Shown here one piece after another: positions 13,298-22,202 of a stretch of DNA of 32,359 nucleotides (the first letter of the stretch is position 1; each line of letters opens with the position of its first letter). Source of the stretch: GWF sp031972135 (lineage in GTDB: Bacteria > Patescibacteriota > Microgenomatia > UBA1400 > UBA12108); assembly GCA_031972135.1 (NCBI GenBank), contig DALYFH010000012.1, positions 1 to 32,359 of the forward strand, written 5' to 3'. The notes beneath the pieces were generated by a model. The model did no database searches. It was not told the DNA's origin and saw nothing but the letters and a program-made list of their open reading frames with translations. The translations under genes were made by a program, and so were the position numbers.

Positions 13298-16069
13298 TTA
13301 GACCTTAGTGACAACGAGCGAGTCACCGATAGTTAGGCTTGTCGCGCCCACTTTTGCTTTGATCTCATCTGCCCATGACTCGGGATATGAGGATACTACT
13401 ACTTCGATTTTGTCCTGAGGCCTTAGACCCTGCTTTTTCCGTGCACCCTGGATGTCACGCATGAGGTCACGCGCTTTGCCTTCGTCGACTAATTCGGGTG
13501 TAAGTGTGGTATCGAGCATTAGCTCTGCTCCCATCTTTACTTCTTTAACATTTAGCTCGCTTTTTATGACTTCTAGGAGGTCAGTGCTTAACTCGTGATT
13601 AATGGTTAAGCACGCGAGTGGCTGACGCAATCTAAGGTTAGAGTTTTTGCGGAGAGCGTGCGCAGATTCGACGATATCCATGACGATGCTCATATCTGAT
13701 TCGAGCTTAGCGTCTATATACTCTTTATTAACACTCGGCCAATCTTCGAGATGGATCGAATCTTTTTTGTGAGGCATATTTTGATAGATCCGCTCGGCCA
13801 TAAAGGGTGTGAAGGGAGCCATTAAATGGGTATATTTGGTTAGGGCGTAGCCAAAAACTGCCTGACTAGTCTCGTCCTCGCGTAGCCGCTCCCGTGAGAG
13901 CCTGACATACCAAGTTGAGAATTCTTTTGCAAATGAGATAAGAGGTCTTGTTGCTCCCACGACATCGTAAGCATCCATTGCGGCGGTTACTGTTTGGGCT
14001 AGACCCTCGACCTTAGAAAGTAGCCATAGGTCCAACGGGTTCTTAATACTCTCAGGAAGAATTACTTCTCTTTGTTGACAGTAGGAAATGTAGTAAACAT
14101 AGATATTCCACCAAATGTTCATGACATTTTTGCGAACATCGTCTACTGCAGTTTCGCTAAAGTTAAGATTGTCGGCTTTCATAACTACACTACTCATTAG
14201 ATAGAGCCTTAGCGAGTCGACGCCAAACTTGCCTATGAGCACGTTTACGTCTGGATAGTTCTTTTTGCTCTTGCTCATTTTAGTACCGTCCTCGGCCAGT
14301 ATCGTTCCGGTTGTGACAGCATTCTCAAAAGCAGGCTTGCCAAAGAGCGCGACAGACATGACGTGTAGTGTGTAGAACCAAGCTCTCGTCTGCGCGATAT
14401 ATTCGACTATGTACTGTGCTGGGTAGCGGGACTCAAATACTTCTTTGTGCTCGAATGGATAATGGACACTAGCGTATGGCATGCTGCCACTTTCGATCCA
14501 ACAATCAAAGACATCTTTGATCCTAGTCCCCTCCTCTGTTTTTTCATCATCGACCCAGACTTTGATCTCGTCGACGTGTTCTCGGTGGATGTCGTCAATT
14601 TTTGGTAAGGGTGTAACCGAGTGTTTTTGCAATTCGTCGATAGAGCTGACCACTCTGATTTTGCCGGTTTTGTCGCCTTTCCAGATAGGCATGGGGGTAC
14701 CCCAGTAACGAGAGCGACTAATGTTCCAATCAGGGGCAGTCTCGAGACCTTTACCAAATCGGCCATTTTTTAGAAATGCAGGGTACCAGTTGATATCAAG
14801 GTTGGCCTTTGATAAATCTTTTTTGATTTTTTGGATGTTAATAAAATAAGCAGGGAGCGCATTATAAAAGAGTGCAGTGCCACAGCGATAACAGAATGGA
14901 TAAGAATGTGTGGTCATCTCACTTTTGAATACTAAATTGCGAGTAGACAGATTTTCGATGATCCATTTTTGAGTTTTGAGATAGTACTGTCCCTTTAGGT
15001 CTGTGACAAAATCTAAGAAATGCCCCTGGTCATCAAGCATAGGTATGGTTGGTAACCCCTCTTCTACTGAGACTCGATAGTCGTCCTCACCATAAATAGC
15101 CGCGGTGTGGACTATCCCAGTACCGTCGTCCATGCTTACAAAATCGGCTGGGATGATGACAAATGATTTTTGATCTCCCACTGGTAGATAGTTAAACAAA
15201 GGTTCGTAGCTTGAGCCGACGAGCTCGCTGCCTTTGACTGTCCGCAGCACTTCTAGATCTTTTGGGGCACGATCCTGGGCAAACCATAACAATTCTTCTT
15301 CATTTTTGACCTGAACATATGATTCATTGGGATTGACTGCTAGACCCACATTACCGGGTAGTGTCCAGGGAGTGGTGGTCCAGGCCACAAAATACTCATT
15401 GTCGGTACCGCTCTTCTTAAATTTGACAGTTAGTGAGTGAGATTCGACATCCTTGTAGCTATTATCCATAGCGATCTCAAAATTACTTAAGGGGGTAGAG
15501 CAGCGGGGACAGTAGAGGATGACTTTGCGACCTTCGTAGACGAGACCTTTTTTGTATAACTCGGCAAATGCCCACCAGACCGACTCCATAAAAGTCTTGT
15601 CCATAGTCATGTAGGAGTTGTCCATGTCTACCCAGCGACCGAGACGTTTAATCGTTTTTTTCCACTCGGCATCGTAGCGGAGGATACTGGCACGACAGGC
15701 ATTGTTAAAATTGGCGATCCCGTATTCTTCGATCCCCTTTTTGCCTCCTTTTAGTCCTAGCTCACCCTCGATCATGTTCTCGATAGGCACACCATGGCAG
15801 TCCCAGCCCCAGGTACGCTCGACTTTGTAGCCTTTCATGGTCCAGTAGCGAGGCACCACATCCTTGGCTGTACTGGCTAAGAGATGTCCATAATGAGGGA
15901 GGCCGGTTGCAAAGGGAGGCCCATCATAGAAAACGTAGGATTTGTCTCCACCCTTCTCGCTCACACTACGCTCAAAAGCTTTTGTCTCATCCCAATAGGT
16001 TAAGATCTCTTCTTCGTGCGTTGAATGATTAAGTGGTTTAGACGTATCAACTTGTTTTAGTTTTGTCAT
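13298..16069 (-). CDS. ileS: Isoleucyl-tRNA synthetase, type 2, short form
   Basis: The 923-residue class I synthetase has the HIGH motif as PHYGH (in GLPHYGHLLAS, near residue 60) and KMSKS as GTKMSKSKKNYPD near residue 598. The editing domain follows GWDCHGVPIE and includes WTTTPWTLPGN. GLPHYGH together with the ENMIEGELGL segment is typical of the archaeal/eukaryotic-like type 2 IleRS, the form linked to reduced mupirocin sensitivity. At 923 residues it is about 100 shorter than most type 2 enzymes, the C-terminal end being trimmed. A GGAG ribosome-binding site lies upstream, and a T-box leader with Ile specifier controls it. First gene of a minus-strand operon. Confidence 0.96.
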   Translation of the reverse strand: MTKLKQVDTSKPLNHSTHEEEILTYWDETKAFERSVSEKGGDKSYVFYDGPPFATGLPHYGHLLASTAKDVVPRYWTMKGYKVERTWGWDCHGVPIENMIEGELGLKGGKKGIEEYGIANFNNACRASILRYDAEWKKTIKRLGRWVDMDNSYMTMDKTFMESVWWAFAELYKKGLVYEGRKVILYCPRCSTPLSNFEIAMDNSYKDVESHSLTVKFKKSGTDNEYFVAWTTTPWTLPGNVGLAVNPNESYVQVKNEEELLWFAQDRAPKDLEVLRTVKGSELVGSSYEPLFNYLPVGDQKSFVIIPADFVSMDDGTGIVHTAAIYGEDDYRVSVEEGLPTIPMLDDQGHFLDFVTDLKGQYYLKTQKWIIENLSTRNLVFKSEMTTHSYPFCYRCGTALFYNALPAYFINIQKIKKDLSKANLDINWYPAFLKNGRFGKGLETAPDWNISRSRYWGTPMPIWKGDKTGKIRVVSSIDELQKHSVTPLPKIDDIHREHVDEIKVWVDDEKTEEGTRIKDVFDCWIESGSMPYASVHYPFEHKEVFESRYPAQYIVEYIAQTRAWFYTLHVMSVALFGKPAFENAVTTGTILAEDGTKMSKSKKNYPDVNVLIGKFGVDSLRLYLMSSVVMKADNLNFSETAVDDVRKNVMNIWWNIYVYYISYCQQREVILPESIKNPLDLWLLSKVEGLAQTVTAAMDAYDVVGATRPLISFAKEFSTWYVRLSRERLREDETSQAVFGYALTKYTHLMAPFTPFMAERIYQNMPHKKDSIHLEDWPSVNKEYIDAKLESDMSIVMDIVESAHALRKNSNLRLRQPLACLTINHELSTDLLEVIKSELNVKEVKMGAELMLDTTLTPELVDEGKARDLMRDIQGARKKQGLRPQDKIEVVVSSYPESWADEIKAKVGATSLTIGDSLVVTKV

Positions 16070-16086
16070 ATTATCTCCATAATACC

Positions 16087-16114
16087 AAAAAAGACCCTTA
16101 CAAAAAGGGTCTTT
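16087..16114 (-). terminator. T-box-controlled intrinsic terminator
   Basis: On the minus strand AAAGACCC (16114-16107) pairs with GGGTCTTT (16097-16090), followed by a T run. It lies between the T-box sequence and the ileS start and is the off state of the leader. Confidence 0.85.
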
Positions 16115-16253
16115 ATAAATAAAGACGGTGCCACCTTTTAATTATCTTACTAAAGCTATGACGGGCAAATCCGAGGAGGTCTAATAGTTCAAATGAATGA
16201 ACTTTCTTCTCCCTGCTCGTGTGGTGATTATCCACACTCGTACGCATTTATTG
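16087..16253 (-). promoter_or_regulatory. T-box leader of ileS with a very short Stem I
   Basis: The minus-strand sequence AAAGGTGGCACCGTC (16138-16124) matches the conserved T-box that pairs with the acceptor end of uncharged tRNA. It is followed by the terminator. Upstream, a hairpin GTGTGG/CCACAC (16237-16232, 16224-16219) presents the loop ATAATCA, which contains ATC, an isoleucine codon, as likely specifier. The 5' hairpin is far smaller than the usual Stem I with its distal loops, resembling the ultrashort T-boxes described for actinobacterial ileS. Low charged tRNA-Ile should favour antitermination and raise synthesis of IleRS and the operon. Confidence 0.85.
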
Positions 16254-16258
16254 TCGCT

Positions 16259-16267
16259 AGTATAACA
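16259..16267 (-). promoter_or_regulatory. Extended -10 promoter of the ileS operon
   Basis: TGTTATACT on the minus strand is an extended -10 element (TGnTATACT) lying about 6 bp before the first stem of the T-box leader. No good -35 box is seen, as is allowed for extended -10 promoters. Confidence 0.55.
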
Positions 16268-16279
16268 TATTGACCCTAG

Positions 16280-16522
16280 CTACATGTTTCGTGAGCTAAC
16301 TCTTACTCCCTTCTTGTATTGCCTTTTTAAATTCTCAACTTTTATTGCATGTCGGAATCCATCTATTAGTACCCCACTCCCCACTATTAGTAGTAGCGGA
16401 TACCTCAAAATGATCGCGGAGAGTGTGAGAATTCCTACGCCGAGAGCTTCGCATAGGTACCACCTTTGGTCTATGCAAATTTTGTCTGGAATTTTGCGAT
16501 ATTCGTCAATTTCTATTCTCAT
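16280..16522 (-). CDS. Small membrane protein (80 aa)
   Basis: From ATG at 16522 the product MRIEIDEYRKIPDK has a polar N-terminus, two adjacent hydrophobic helices (about 27-62) and a basic tail (KRQYKKGVRVSS), the shape of a small cytoplasm-facing membrane protein. A TTG at 16549 would add nine residues, but would leave only 3 bp to a possible greA start. Family unknown. It ends just upstream of the ileS promoter. Confidence 0.5.
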   Translation of the reverse strand: MRIEIDEYRKIPDKICIDQRWYLCEALGVGILTLSAIILRYPLLLIVGSGVLIDGFRHAIKVENLKRQYKKGVRVSSRNM

Positions 16523-16567
16523 ATCATTTAATTCTACTGAATTAGTCAAGAGGTGTATGATATTGAG

Positions 16568-17014
16568 ATGATCAAGAAACCGAATAACATCGTATTTACA
16601 ACGCTGGGCTACAGTGCGCTCCAGCCAAAACTCGACGAGCTCTTTAAAAAGCGTGAGAGAGTACTGATTGAGCTGCAGCGAGCGAGAGAGCAGGGTGATC
16701 TGTCCGAGAACGGGGCATACAAAGCAGCGAGGTTTGAACTAGGTGACACAGATCGAGCGATCCGGACGCTCCAACACCAGATCAAGTATGGCATAGTGTT
16801 GAATACCCCGAGTGATGGCACGATCGGAATAGGATCAATAGTAAAGCTAAGCAGAGATGATGGGAAAGAATTTGAATATACTATGGTTGGAACTTATGAA
16901 GCAGATCCCATGAACGGTAAAATCTCGATCGAAAGCCCGATGGGTAAAGGATTGATGAGTAAAAAGGTTGGGGATGAAGTGGTGGTGAATGGACAGAGAT
17001 ACAGGATTACATAA
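16568..17014 (+). CDS. greA: Transcription elongation factor GreA/GreB
   Basis: From ATG at 16568 the protein has 148 residues; ATG at 16553 would add five. The N-terminal coiled coil holds REQGDLSENGAYKAAR with the acidic tip (Asp and Glu in DLSEN) that reaches the RNA polymerase active site and stimulates transcript cleavage. The C-terminal FKBP-like domain starts at about residue 75 (IGIGSIVKLS) and includes SPMGKGLMSKKVGDEV. The length is normal. Its end overlaps the end of the convergent 675-residue gene by 8 bp. An AGAGG stretch precedes it. The ancestral promoter must lie inside the divergent small gene. Confidence 0.93.
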   Translation: MIKKPNNIVFTTLGYSALQPKLDELFKKRERVLIELQRAREQGDLSENGAYKAARFELGDTDRAIRTLQHQIKYGIVLNTPSDGTIGIGSIVKLSRDDGKEFEYTMVGTYEADPMNGKISIESPMGKGLMSKKVGDEVVVNGQRYRIT

Positions 17015-19034
17015 CACTAGCTTCTGTATCTGCAAAGAGAGATTCTGGCGCATTACCATGAGCGTCTTGTAGTAATTGGATTACTTTTTCTTTGTTTACT
17101 CCTGTCCGTGCTACATGAGTCCACATCATCCGAGCAATTAATACCTGATACACCCAGAGCGCCACAGTATTTTCCTTGATACCTAGAGCGTCAATGACGT
17201 CACGTATTCGTTGTGGAAAATCTCCGCGACTAAATCCAGTAGCTGGTCCGTTAATCAAGATATTATTTGATTTATCGCCTAGTCCTACAAACGCTCCTGA
17301 TAAATCCGAGTAACGCTGTATATTGTATCCTGCCTGATCTAGTTTAGTTTCAACTGGATCACGTTCAAATCCAGTGGACACAATAACATAATCGTATTCG
17401 TAGTTTTCGCCACTCTCGGTTTTGAGTTTTACTCTCTCAGGATTATCTATAGATTTTGTGATACTCCCCACCTTGCCAGGAACCGCTAACACATTCTCAC
17501 CATATACATTTTTGTATCGACTACGATTACTCAGGATATATTCTTTTCTATTTTTTGCGTTTACATTATGTAATACCTGTACGGGGATTTCGGACTGATT
17601 ATAATTGGATGGATATGATTCTCTTGGCCCGTTACCACCGAATAATTCCGTCAGCGTCCTAGTGGTGTCGCCACCACCAGTGTGTCCAATCTCTATACCA
17701 GCTTTAAATAGTGGGAGCAATGGATGGAGAGAGTCGTCTCTCTTTAGAGTAATCTCCCACATCCGCAGTAGCTTTCTAATGCTAGTTAAGGTTAGCAGCT
17801 TGGGGATTGTGTATTGTGGGCGCTCTCCCCGTTTAACCTGCTCTTCTACGTTTATAATTAAATCGTCAACAGCCTGTTCACTTTCTTTATAAAATGTCTG
17901 AGTATCGAGATCCGCTATTGCTAACTTTTCTTTACCTGGTCCGACTGTATAAAGTGGTGCGACTAGCTCTAATTCACGTACTTTACCGTCTCTCTTATCT
18001 TTGAATACGACTATATTTACACTATCGTCTAATCGTCTGGATCGTTCAGGTAGAGATTGCTGATGCATCAAAATTTTATCTGAATGTGCTGCAATATTTA
18101 GTGCAGCACCACGACCAAGAATGGGACCGCTTAAGTATTTCTTTGTACGACTCTCGCGAACGACCCGACCATCATCGGTTAGAACTTTAGTTTTGTATTT
18201 GATTGTAAGCGCTGCTCTACCGATCAAGTCCGCTGCTCTGACTACTCCACCCAGTAATTTACTGATTACAATACCTGTTGTTCCTCCATCAAGTAGCGGT
18301 AAAGCTATATTGGCGAGAGATCGTACTATCGAGGAGCTATTAATAAAGATCGGGTTATACCTCCAACTCTGTGCTAATTGTGCATCCTCACAGATTACTA
18401 CTGTACTCAATAGAGGTCCGATTGCTGTCAGTGCTGTAGAGGTATTTAGCCCTCCTCCCACTATACCTAAGTCGAATCTCATTCTTTTTCCCTGTTTAGC
18501 TAGTTCGTCAATCTCCACCAGTAATGCTTCTGATTTTTTTTCTACTTCCTCATCTACTCTTGATAGTAACTCACGACCCGCGTCTTCGTCTTGAAGAATC
18601 GCTGAGGCTACGATATCACCTGGATCTTCTGGGGTAGATAAGTTGGTATCTGCTAGGAATAAATCAACGTTATTTCTTAATGCACGAGGATCCTTACCTT
18701 TCTTTAAATGTTCGATAGTCCGTCTTACTCTCTTCCAACTAGAGCTTATGTCATTTTTGTGGTTAGCTAAAATACTTGAAATATGAGGTGCTAAAAAATT
18801 TAGATTACGACGACGCTGTGACATATAAACCATCGGGAGTGCTTCTGACAAAGTCATAGGACGTTCGACCTTAGTTGTCTCGTCAACGATTCTAGTTTCT
18901 TGACTAATCAGACTAGCTAATCCAGTACTTTCAAGCATAGCCAGTCTTAGGGATGAATCGTTGGCGATCGAACTTGAATCACTAATTTTTTCTTTTACTA
19001 GTGTTTCGATACCCCTGATACTTTTTGCGCCCAT
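17007..19034 (-). CDS. Large unrecognised protein with a Rossmann-type dinucleotide-binding domain
   Basis: Of 675 residues, the first 185 form a helical, highly charged region with no match I know. At 187-200 FDLGIVGGGLNTST gives a beta-strand and glycine loop like the FAD-binding start of flavoprotein oxidoreductases, although GxGxxG is replaced by GxGGGLN. Further along, AGIEIGHTGGGDTTRT (near 470) could be a second nucleotide-binding turn, and YDYVIVSTGFERDP (near 575) resembles the ATG motif of FAD/NAD(P) enzymes such as N-hydroxylating monooxygenases. ILINGPATGFSRGDFP follows. The overall organisation suggests an FAD- and NAD(P)-dependent enzyme, substrate unknown. It is the last gene of the division cluster strand and may be an addition to it. 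Confidence 0.6.
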   Translation of the reverse strand: MGAKSIRGIETLVKEKISDSSSIANDSSLRLAMLESTGLASLISQETRIVDETTKVERPMTLSEALPMVYMSQRRRNLNFLAPHISSILANHKNDISSSWKRVRRTIEHLKKGKDPRALRNNVDLFLADTNLSTPEDPGDIVASAILQDEDAGRELLSRVDEEVEKKSEALLVEIDELAKQGKRMRFDLGIVGGGLNTSTALTAIGPLLSTVVICEDAQLAQSWRYNPIFINSSSIVRSLANIALPLLDGGTTGIVISKLLGGVVRAADLIGRAALTIKYKTKVLTDDGRVVRESRTKKYLSGPILGRGAALNIAAHSDKILMHQQSLPERSRRLDDSVNIVVFKDKRDGKVRELELVAPLYTVGPGKEKLAIADLDTQTFYKESEQAVDDLIINVEEQVKRGERPQYTIPKLLTLTSIRKLLRMWEITLKRDDSLHPLLPLFKAGIEIGHTGGGDTTRTLTELFGGNGPRESYPSNYNQSEIPVQVLHNVNAKNRKEYILSNRSRYKNVYGENVLAVPGKVGSITKSIDNPERVKLKTESGENYEYDYVIVSTGFERDPVETKLDQAGYNIQRYSDLSGAFVGLGDKSNNILINGPATGFSRGDFPQRIRDVIDALGIKENTVALWVYQVLIARMMWTHVARTGVNKEKVIQLLQDAHGNAPESLFADTEASVM

Positions 19035-19068
19035 AAATAAAACTATATCAGAGATAATGTTATGCTTG

Positions 19069-19170
19069 TCAAAAACCCACCAAAGCTGCGACCAGAAAAA
19101 GTCCTGTTACAACCTCTGCCATCCAAGACTGCACCGCATACCTATTCAACGACTCGCCTGATTTATTCAT
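19069..19170 (-). CDS. Tiny membrane peptide (33 aa), coupled
   Basis: MNKSGESLNRYAVQSWMAEV is followed by a hydrophobic end VTGLFLVAALVGF. The ATG overlaps the stop of the upstream 95-residue gene (ATGA), so translation is probably coupled. It lies 34 bp before the large Rossmann protein. It is too short for family assignment; the overlap and the helix are the evidence. Confidence 0.45.
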   Translation of the reverse strand: MNKSGESLNRYAVQSWMAEVVTGLFLVAALVGF

Positions 19171-19454
19171 TTTATTCCTAAATCATTGTATGTAGTTAAC
19201 TCTAACAGAACAGCAATAAATGCTAACCCTCTGTTCGCTGCAATATGTTTTAATTCCTCTGGAAGTATTGAACCAATCTCATCTTTGTTTGGTACAAGTA
19301 CTTGAATAATTGGTAGTGTTTCGTGATCTTTAGAATTAGCTACAGCATCTAGCAATGCCTTACCAACGATTGCAGCACTACCTTGAACCTCATAGTCCAC
19401 ACCATTGTGACTGAATTTACAAAGTGAAAACTCTATCTCTGTTAACTTTTTCAT
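19167..19454 (-). CDS. Hypothetical cytoplasmic protein (95 aa)
   Basis: It begins MKKLTEIEFSLCKFSHNGVDYEV and goes on to AAIVGKALLDAV and LPEELKHIAANRGLAFIAVLLEL. The composition is that of a small alpha/beta protein with no signal peptide. Its stop overlaps the start of the tiny membrane peptide, and it is 10 bp downstream of a small membrane protein gene, all on the ftsZ strand. Family unknown. Confidence 0.6.
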   Translation of the reverse strand: MKKLTEIEFSLCKFSHNGVDYEVQGSAAIVGKALLDAVANSKDHETLPIIQVLVPNKDEIGSILPEELKHIAANRGLAFIAVLLELTTYNDLGIK

Positions 19455-19464
19455 TTTGAAAATT

Positions 19465-19680
19465 TTAATCTATTTTATAAGAGTCATTATTTCGAGAAAT
19501 ACGCGCGCCAGCAGCTCCGATTATTGATAGAATGAGTAATGGAGCAATAACGAGGAAAGGGTGTTCACTCATAATCCGTAGGTATGATTCGTTTGTAAAC
19601 ACTCCAATTGCGCCGCCACTACCTAACCCACCTAGCACTGCCATCCATCCTGTAGGTATATCTAAGTCAAGCTTTTTCAT
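19465..19680 (-). CDS. Small two-helix membrane protein (71 aa) directly after ftsZ
   Basis: Two hydrophobic segments (WMAVLGGLGSGGAIGVF, about residues 12-28, and PFLVIAPLLILSIIGAAGA, about 41-59) are followed by a polar tail RISRNNDSYK. One base separates it from the ftsZ stop, so it is translationally linked to ftsZ. The position suggests an envelope or division-related role, but no family is recognised. Confidence 0.65.
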   Translation of the reverse strand: MKKLDLDIPTGWMAVLGGLGSGGAIGVFTNESYLRIMSEHPFLVIAPLLILSIIGAAGARISRNNDSYKID

Positions 19681-19681
19681 T

Positions 19682-20806
19682 TCAATTTTGTCTTAGGAAT
19701 GCTGGGATATCAAAGGGATCAGAGTCGTCGGAAGGAGTGGTATTACTCGAGCTAGATGTTGTTGGAGGATTACTACTATCGTCGCTATTATCATCGTACT
19801 GGATGCGAGCGGAGTTACCTGCTGATTGAAGTGCGGCAAAACCACTACGACTACTATCAAAGCCAGTTGCGATCACGCTGATCTTGATCTGGTCGCCCAT
19901 ACTCTCATCGATAGTGGCACCAAAGATAATATTGGCATCTGGGTCAGCATGAGTACTAATCATGTCAGCAGCTTCACTCACTTCACTCATGGTCAAGCTA
20001 GTACCACCGGTGATGTTAAAGAGGATACCGCGAGCACCATCAATTTTAACTTCGAGGAGAGGTGAGCTAATAGCCGTACGAGCGGCCATCTGAGCTCTAT
20101 TTTCGCCTGTTCCGATACCGACACCCATGAGCGCTGTGCCTGCGTCAGTCATGATGGCGCGGACGTCAGCAAAGTCGACGTTAATGAGTCCTGAGACAGT
20201 AATGAGATCAGAAATACCCTGAACGCCCTGCCCTAGCACGCTGTCGGCGACTCTAAAGGCCTCTTGGAGTGTCATCTTTTTGTCCACGACGTCGAGGAGT
20301 TTTTGGTTGGGGATAACGATCAGTGTGTCGACTTTTTCTTTGAGATCTTCGATACCATCTTCGGCTACGCTCATCCGGCGAATACCCTCAAAACTAAAGG
20401 GTTTGGTAACGACCGCCACAGTTAGCGCGCCTGCTTCTTTGGCTAGCTCGGCGATGATTGCGGCACCACCAGTCCCAGTGCCACCGCCCATACCTGCAGT
20501 AATAAAGACCATGTCTGTATCGACCAGAAGTTCTTTGATCTTTTCCCGTGATTCTTCGGCAGCTTGGCGGCCGACATCTGGGTCAGCTCCACTACCTAGA
20601 CCTTTGGTTAAGTTTTCGCCGATCTGGAGCTTGAGGGGAGCTGGAGAAGCAAGGAGCGCCTGTGCGTCGGTGTTGACTGCCACAAACTCAACCCCTTTGA
20701 TCTTGCCTGTCGTAACCATTGAGGCGACTGCATTGTTACCACCACCACCAATCCCAATGACTTTTATCTTTGCAACTGCATTTATGTCTGGTTTAACTAG
20801 TCCCAT
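19682..20806 (-). CDS. ftsZ: Cell-division GTPase FtsZ
   Basis: The 374-residue protein carries the tubulin signature GGGTGTG (107-113), the N-terminal GIGGGGNNAVASM nucleotide loop (18-30) and NTDAQAL. The C-terminal linker (about 325-360) is rich in Ser/Asp/Thr and ends in DPFDIPAFLRQN, the conserved peptide that binds FtsA and similar partners. It polymerises into the Z ring. It lies 88 bp after ftsA, with a hairpin GTGGCA/TGCCAC in the spacer that may be regulatory. Ordinary length; start ATG with good homology from the first residues. Confidence 0.97.
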   Translation of the reverse strand: MGLVKPDINAVAKIKVIGIGGGGNNAVASMVTTGKIKGVEFVAVNTDAQALLASPAPLKLQIGENLTKGLGSGADPDVGRQAAEESREKIKELLVDTDMVFITAGMGGGTGTGGAAIIAELAKEAGALTVAVVTKPFSFEGIRRMSVAEDGIEDLKEKVDTLIVIPNQKLLDVVDKKMTLQEAFRVADSVLGQGVQGISDLITVSGLINVDFADVRAIMTDAGTALMGVGIGTGENRAQMAARTAISSPLLEVKIDGARGILFNITGGTSLTMSEVSEAADMISTHADPDANIIFGATIDESMGDQIKISVIATGFDSSRSGFAALQSAGNSARIQYDDNSDDSSNPPTTSSSSNTTPSDDSDPFDIPAFLRQN

Positions 20807-20894
20807 AAGCGTAGCCTATTCTATCAAAGAGTTTTCACCTTGGGCAGGAGATCTAACAGTGTCATAGTGGCACAGATTTGCCACTTACCCACCA

Positions 20895-22190
20895 CTATGG
20901 CAGAAATGACTTGATAAAGTCAAGGAATGATCCGCCACCACCAAATGGGTTTTTGAGTTTTAAGTTAAATTTGGGCATAGAGAAACTAGGGGGATTTTGA
21001 GTTTCGCTACCTTTTGAGGCTAACAAAATAAGTCCTGTTACCGTTGAGTATTCTGGTGTTGTTACTTCGTCGACCAGTCCTGACAGACCAGTGGGAGTCG
21101 CAATGCGTGCTTGCATACCTAGGATCCTTTTGGCGGAGTCGGTGATCTGATAAGTAAGTGCGCCACCACCAGTTAATACGATGCCGGCTGGCGTTTTGCC
21201 ACCGACCGATGCCTTGATTAGCTCGCCCTTGATCAGCTCAAAAAGCTCGTTCATACGAGGACGGATAATACCTTCGACTACCGCTTTCCTTGAGATCTTG
21301 CGAGGTGCGTCTTTTAACCCTAGTTTGTGAAGATCGATCTCGTCAGCCTGCTTTTTGCTTTGAGGATTTTTGGGATCTAGCACTTTACTGGCTACTCCAT
21401 CTGGCTCTAAGTTTCTCTTGATAGCTTCGGCAGTATCGAGACTAACTCTTAGTCCTATGGCTATGTCGTTGGTGATATTTTTGGCACCTACTGGGATCAC
21501 TGCTGAGTGAGTGAGTGCCCCGTCGACGTAGACACAAACTGAGGTAGTGCCACCGCCAATATCGATCGAGACCACTCCTAGCTCACGCTCGGTATCGGAA
21601 ACTGTTGCGACGGCTGATGCGTAACCACTAAAGGTTACTGCTTCTGAATCTAGTCCGATCTCGCTCATTACTTTGGTCAAGTTTTTGGTATTAACTGAGC
21701 TACCTGTGACTAAGTGAGCTTCTGCCTCTAGTCGAACGCCCGACATGCCGACTGGATCTCTGATCCCCTCCTGGTTGTCGACGAGGTAGTAGCGCGGGAT
21801 AACATGGAGTATCTCTCGTGAATTTTCGAGTGGGACGGCTTTGGCTGCTTCGACTACACGTGCCACATCACTACGGCCAATCTCACCATCTGGATTTTGG
21901 ACTGCGACGAGCCCTTTGCTGTTTTGGGATTCGATATGGATACCCGAGATCGAAACAGATGCGCTCTTGATCGAAAAACCTGCCATGCGTTCTGCCATCT
22001 CAACAGCACTGGTCGCCGCATCTATAGTCTCTTCGATATCTACAATCTGGCTTTTGCGAACACCTTTGCTCGCCACACTAGCTACTCCAACTACGCGAAG
22101 TGATGTGTCAGTTTCACCTCTAGTTGCAATCAGACAAGTTACCTTTGAACTCCCAACATCCAGACCACAATAGATAGAAGATTTTTTCAT
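20895..22190 (-). CDS. ftsA: Cell-division protein FtsA
   Basis: The 431-residue actin-fold ATPase starts YCGLDVGSSKVTCLIA (phosphate loop 1, about 7-22). It includes the 1C subdomain region (about 85-160), phosphate loop 2 VVSIDIGGGTTSVCVY near 205-220 and the adenosine loop VLTGGGAL near 340. It ends with a short amphipathic segment FLDFIKSFLP that would tether it to the membrane. FtsA links FtsZ to the membrane and activates FtsW. It is 12 bp after ftsQ and 88 bp before ftsZ. Normal length. Confidence 0.95.
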   Translation of the reverse strand: MKKSSIYCGLDVGSSKVTCLIATRGETDTSLRVVGVASVASKGVRKSQIVDIEETIDAATSAVEMAERMAGFSIKSASVSISGIHIESQNSKGLVAVQNPDGEIGRSDVARVVEAAKAVPLENSREILHVIPRYYLVDNQEGIRDPVGMSGVRLEAEAHLVTGSSVNTKNLTKVMSEIGLDSEAVTFSGYASAVATVSDTERELGVVSIDIGGGTTSVCVYVDGALTHSAVIPVGAKNITNDIAIGLRVSLDTAEAIKRNLEPDGVASKVLDPKNPQSKKQADEIDLHKLGLKDAPRKISRKAVVEGIIRPRMNELFELIKGELIKASVGGKTPAGIVLTGGGALTYQITDSAKRILGMQARIATPTGLSGLVDEVTTPEYSTVTGLILLASKGSETQNPPSFSMPKFNLKLKNPFGGGGSFLDFIKSFLP

Positions 22191-22202
22191 AGCTTAATCC
22201 CA

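Noticed and set aside
16284..16571. Plus-strand ORF opposite the small membrane gene
   Set aside because: Ser/Ile-rich shadow composition, overlaps the greA start and the minus-strand ORF has better membrane-protein character.
20807..20894. MraZ-binding repeats (GTGG-type) before ftsZ
   Set aside because: GTGG occurs several times, but not with the regular spacing of MraZ boxes, and no mraZ is present; a GTGGCA/TGCCAC hairpin is all that can be supported.
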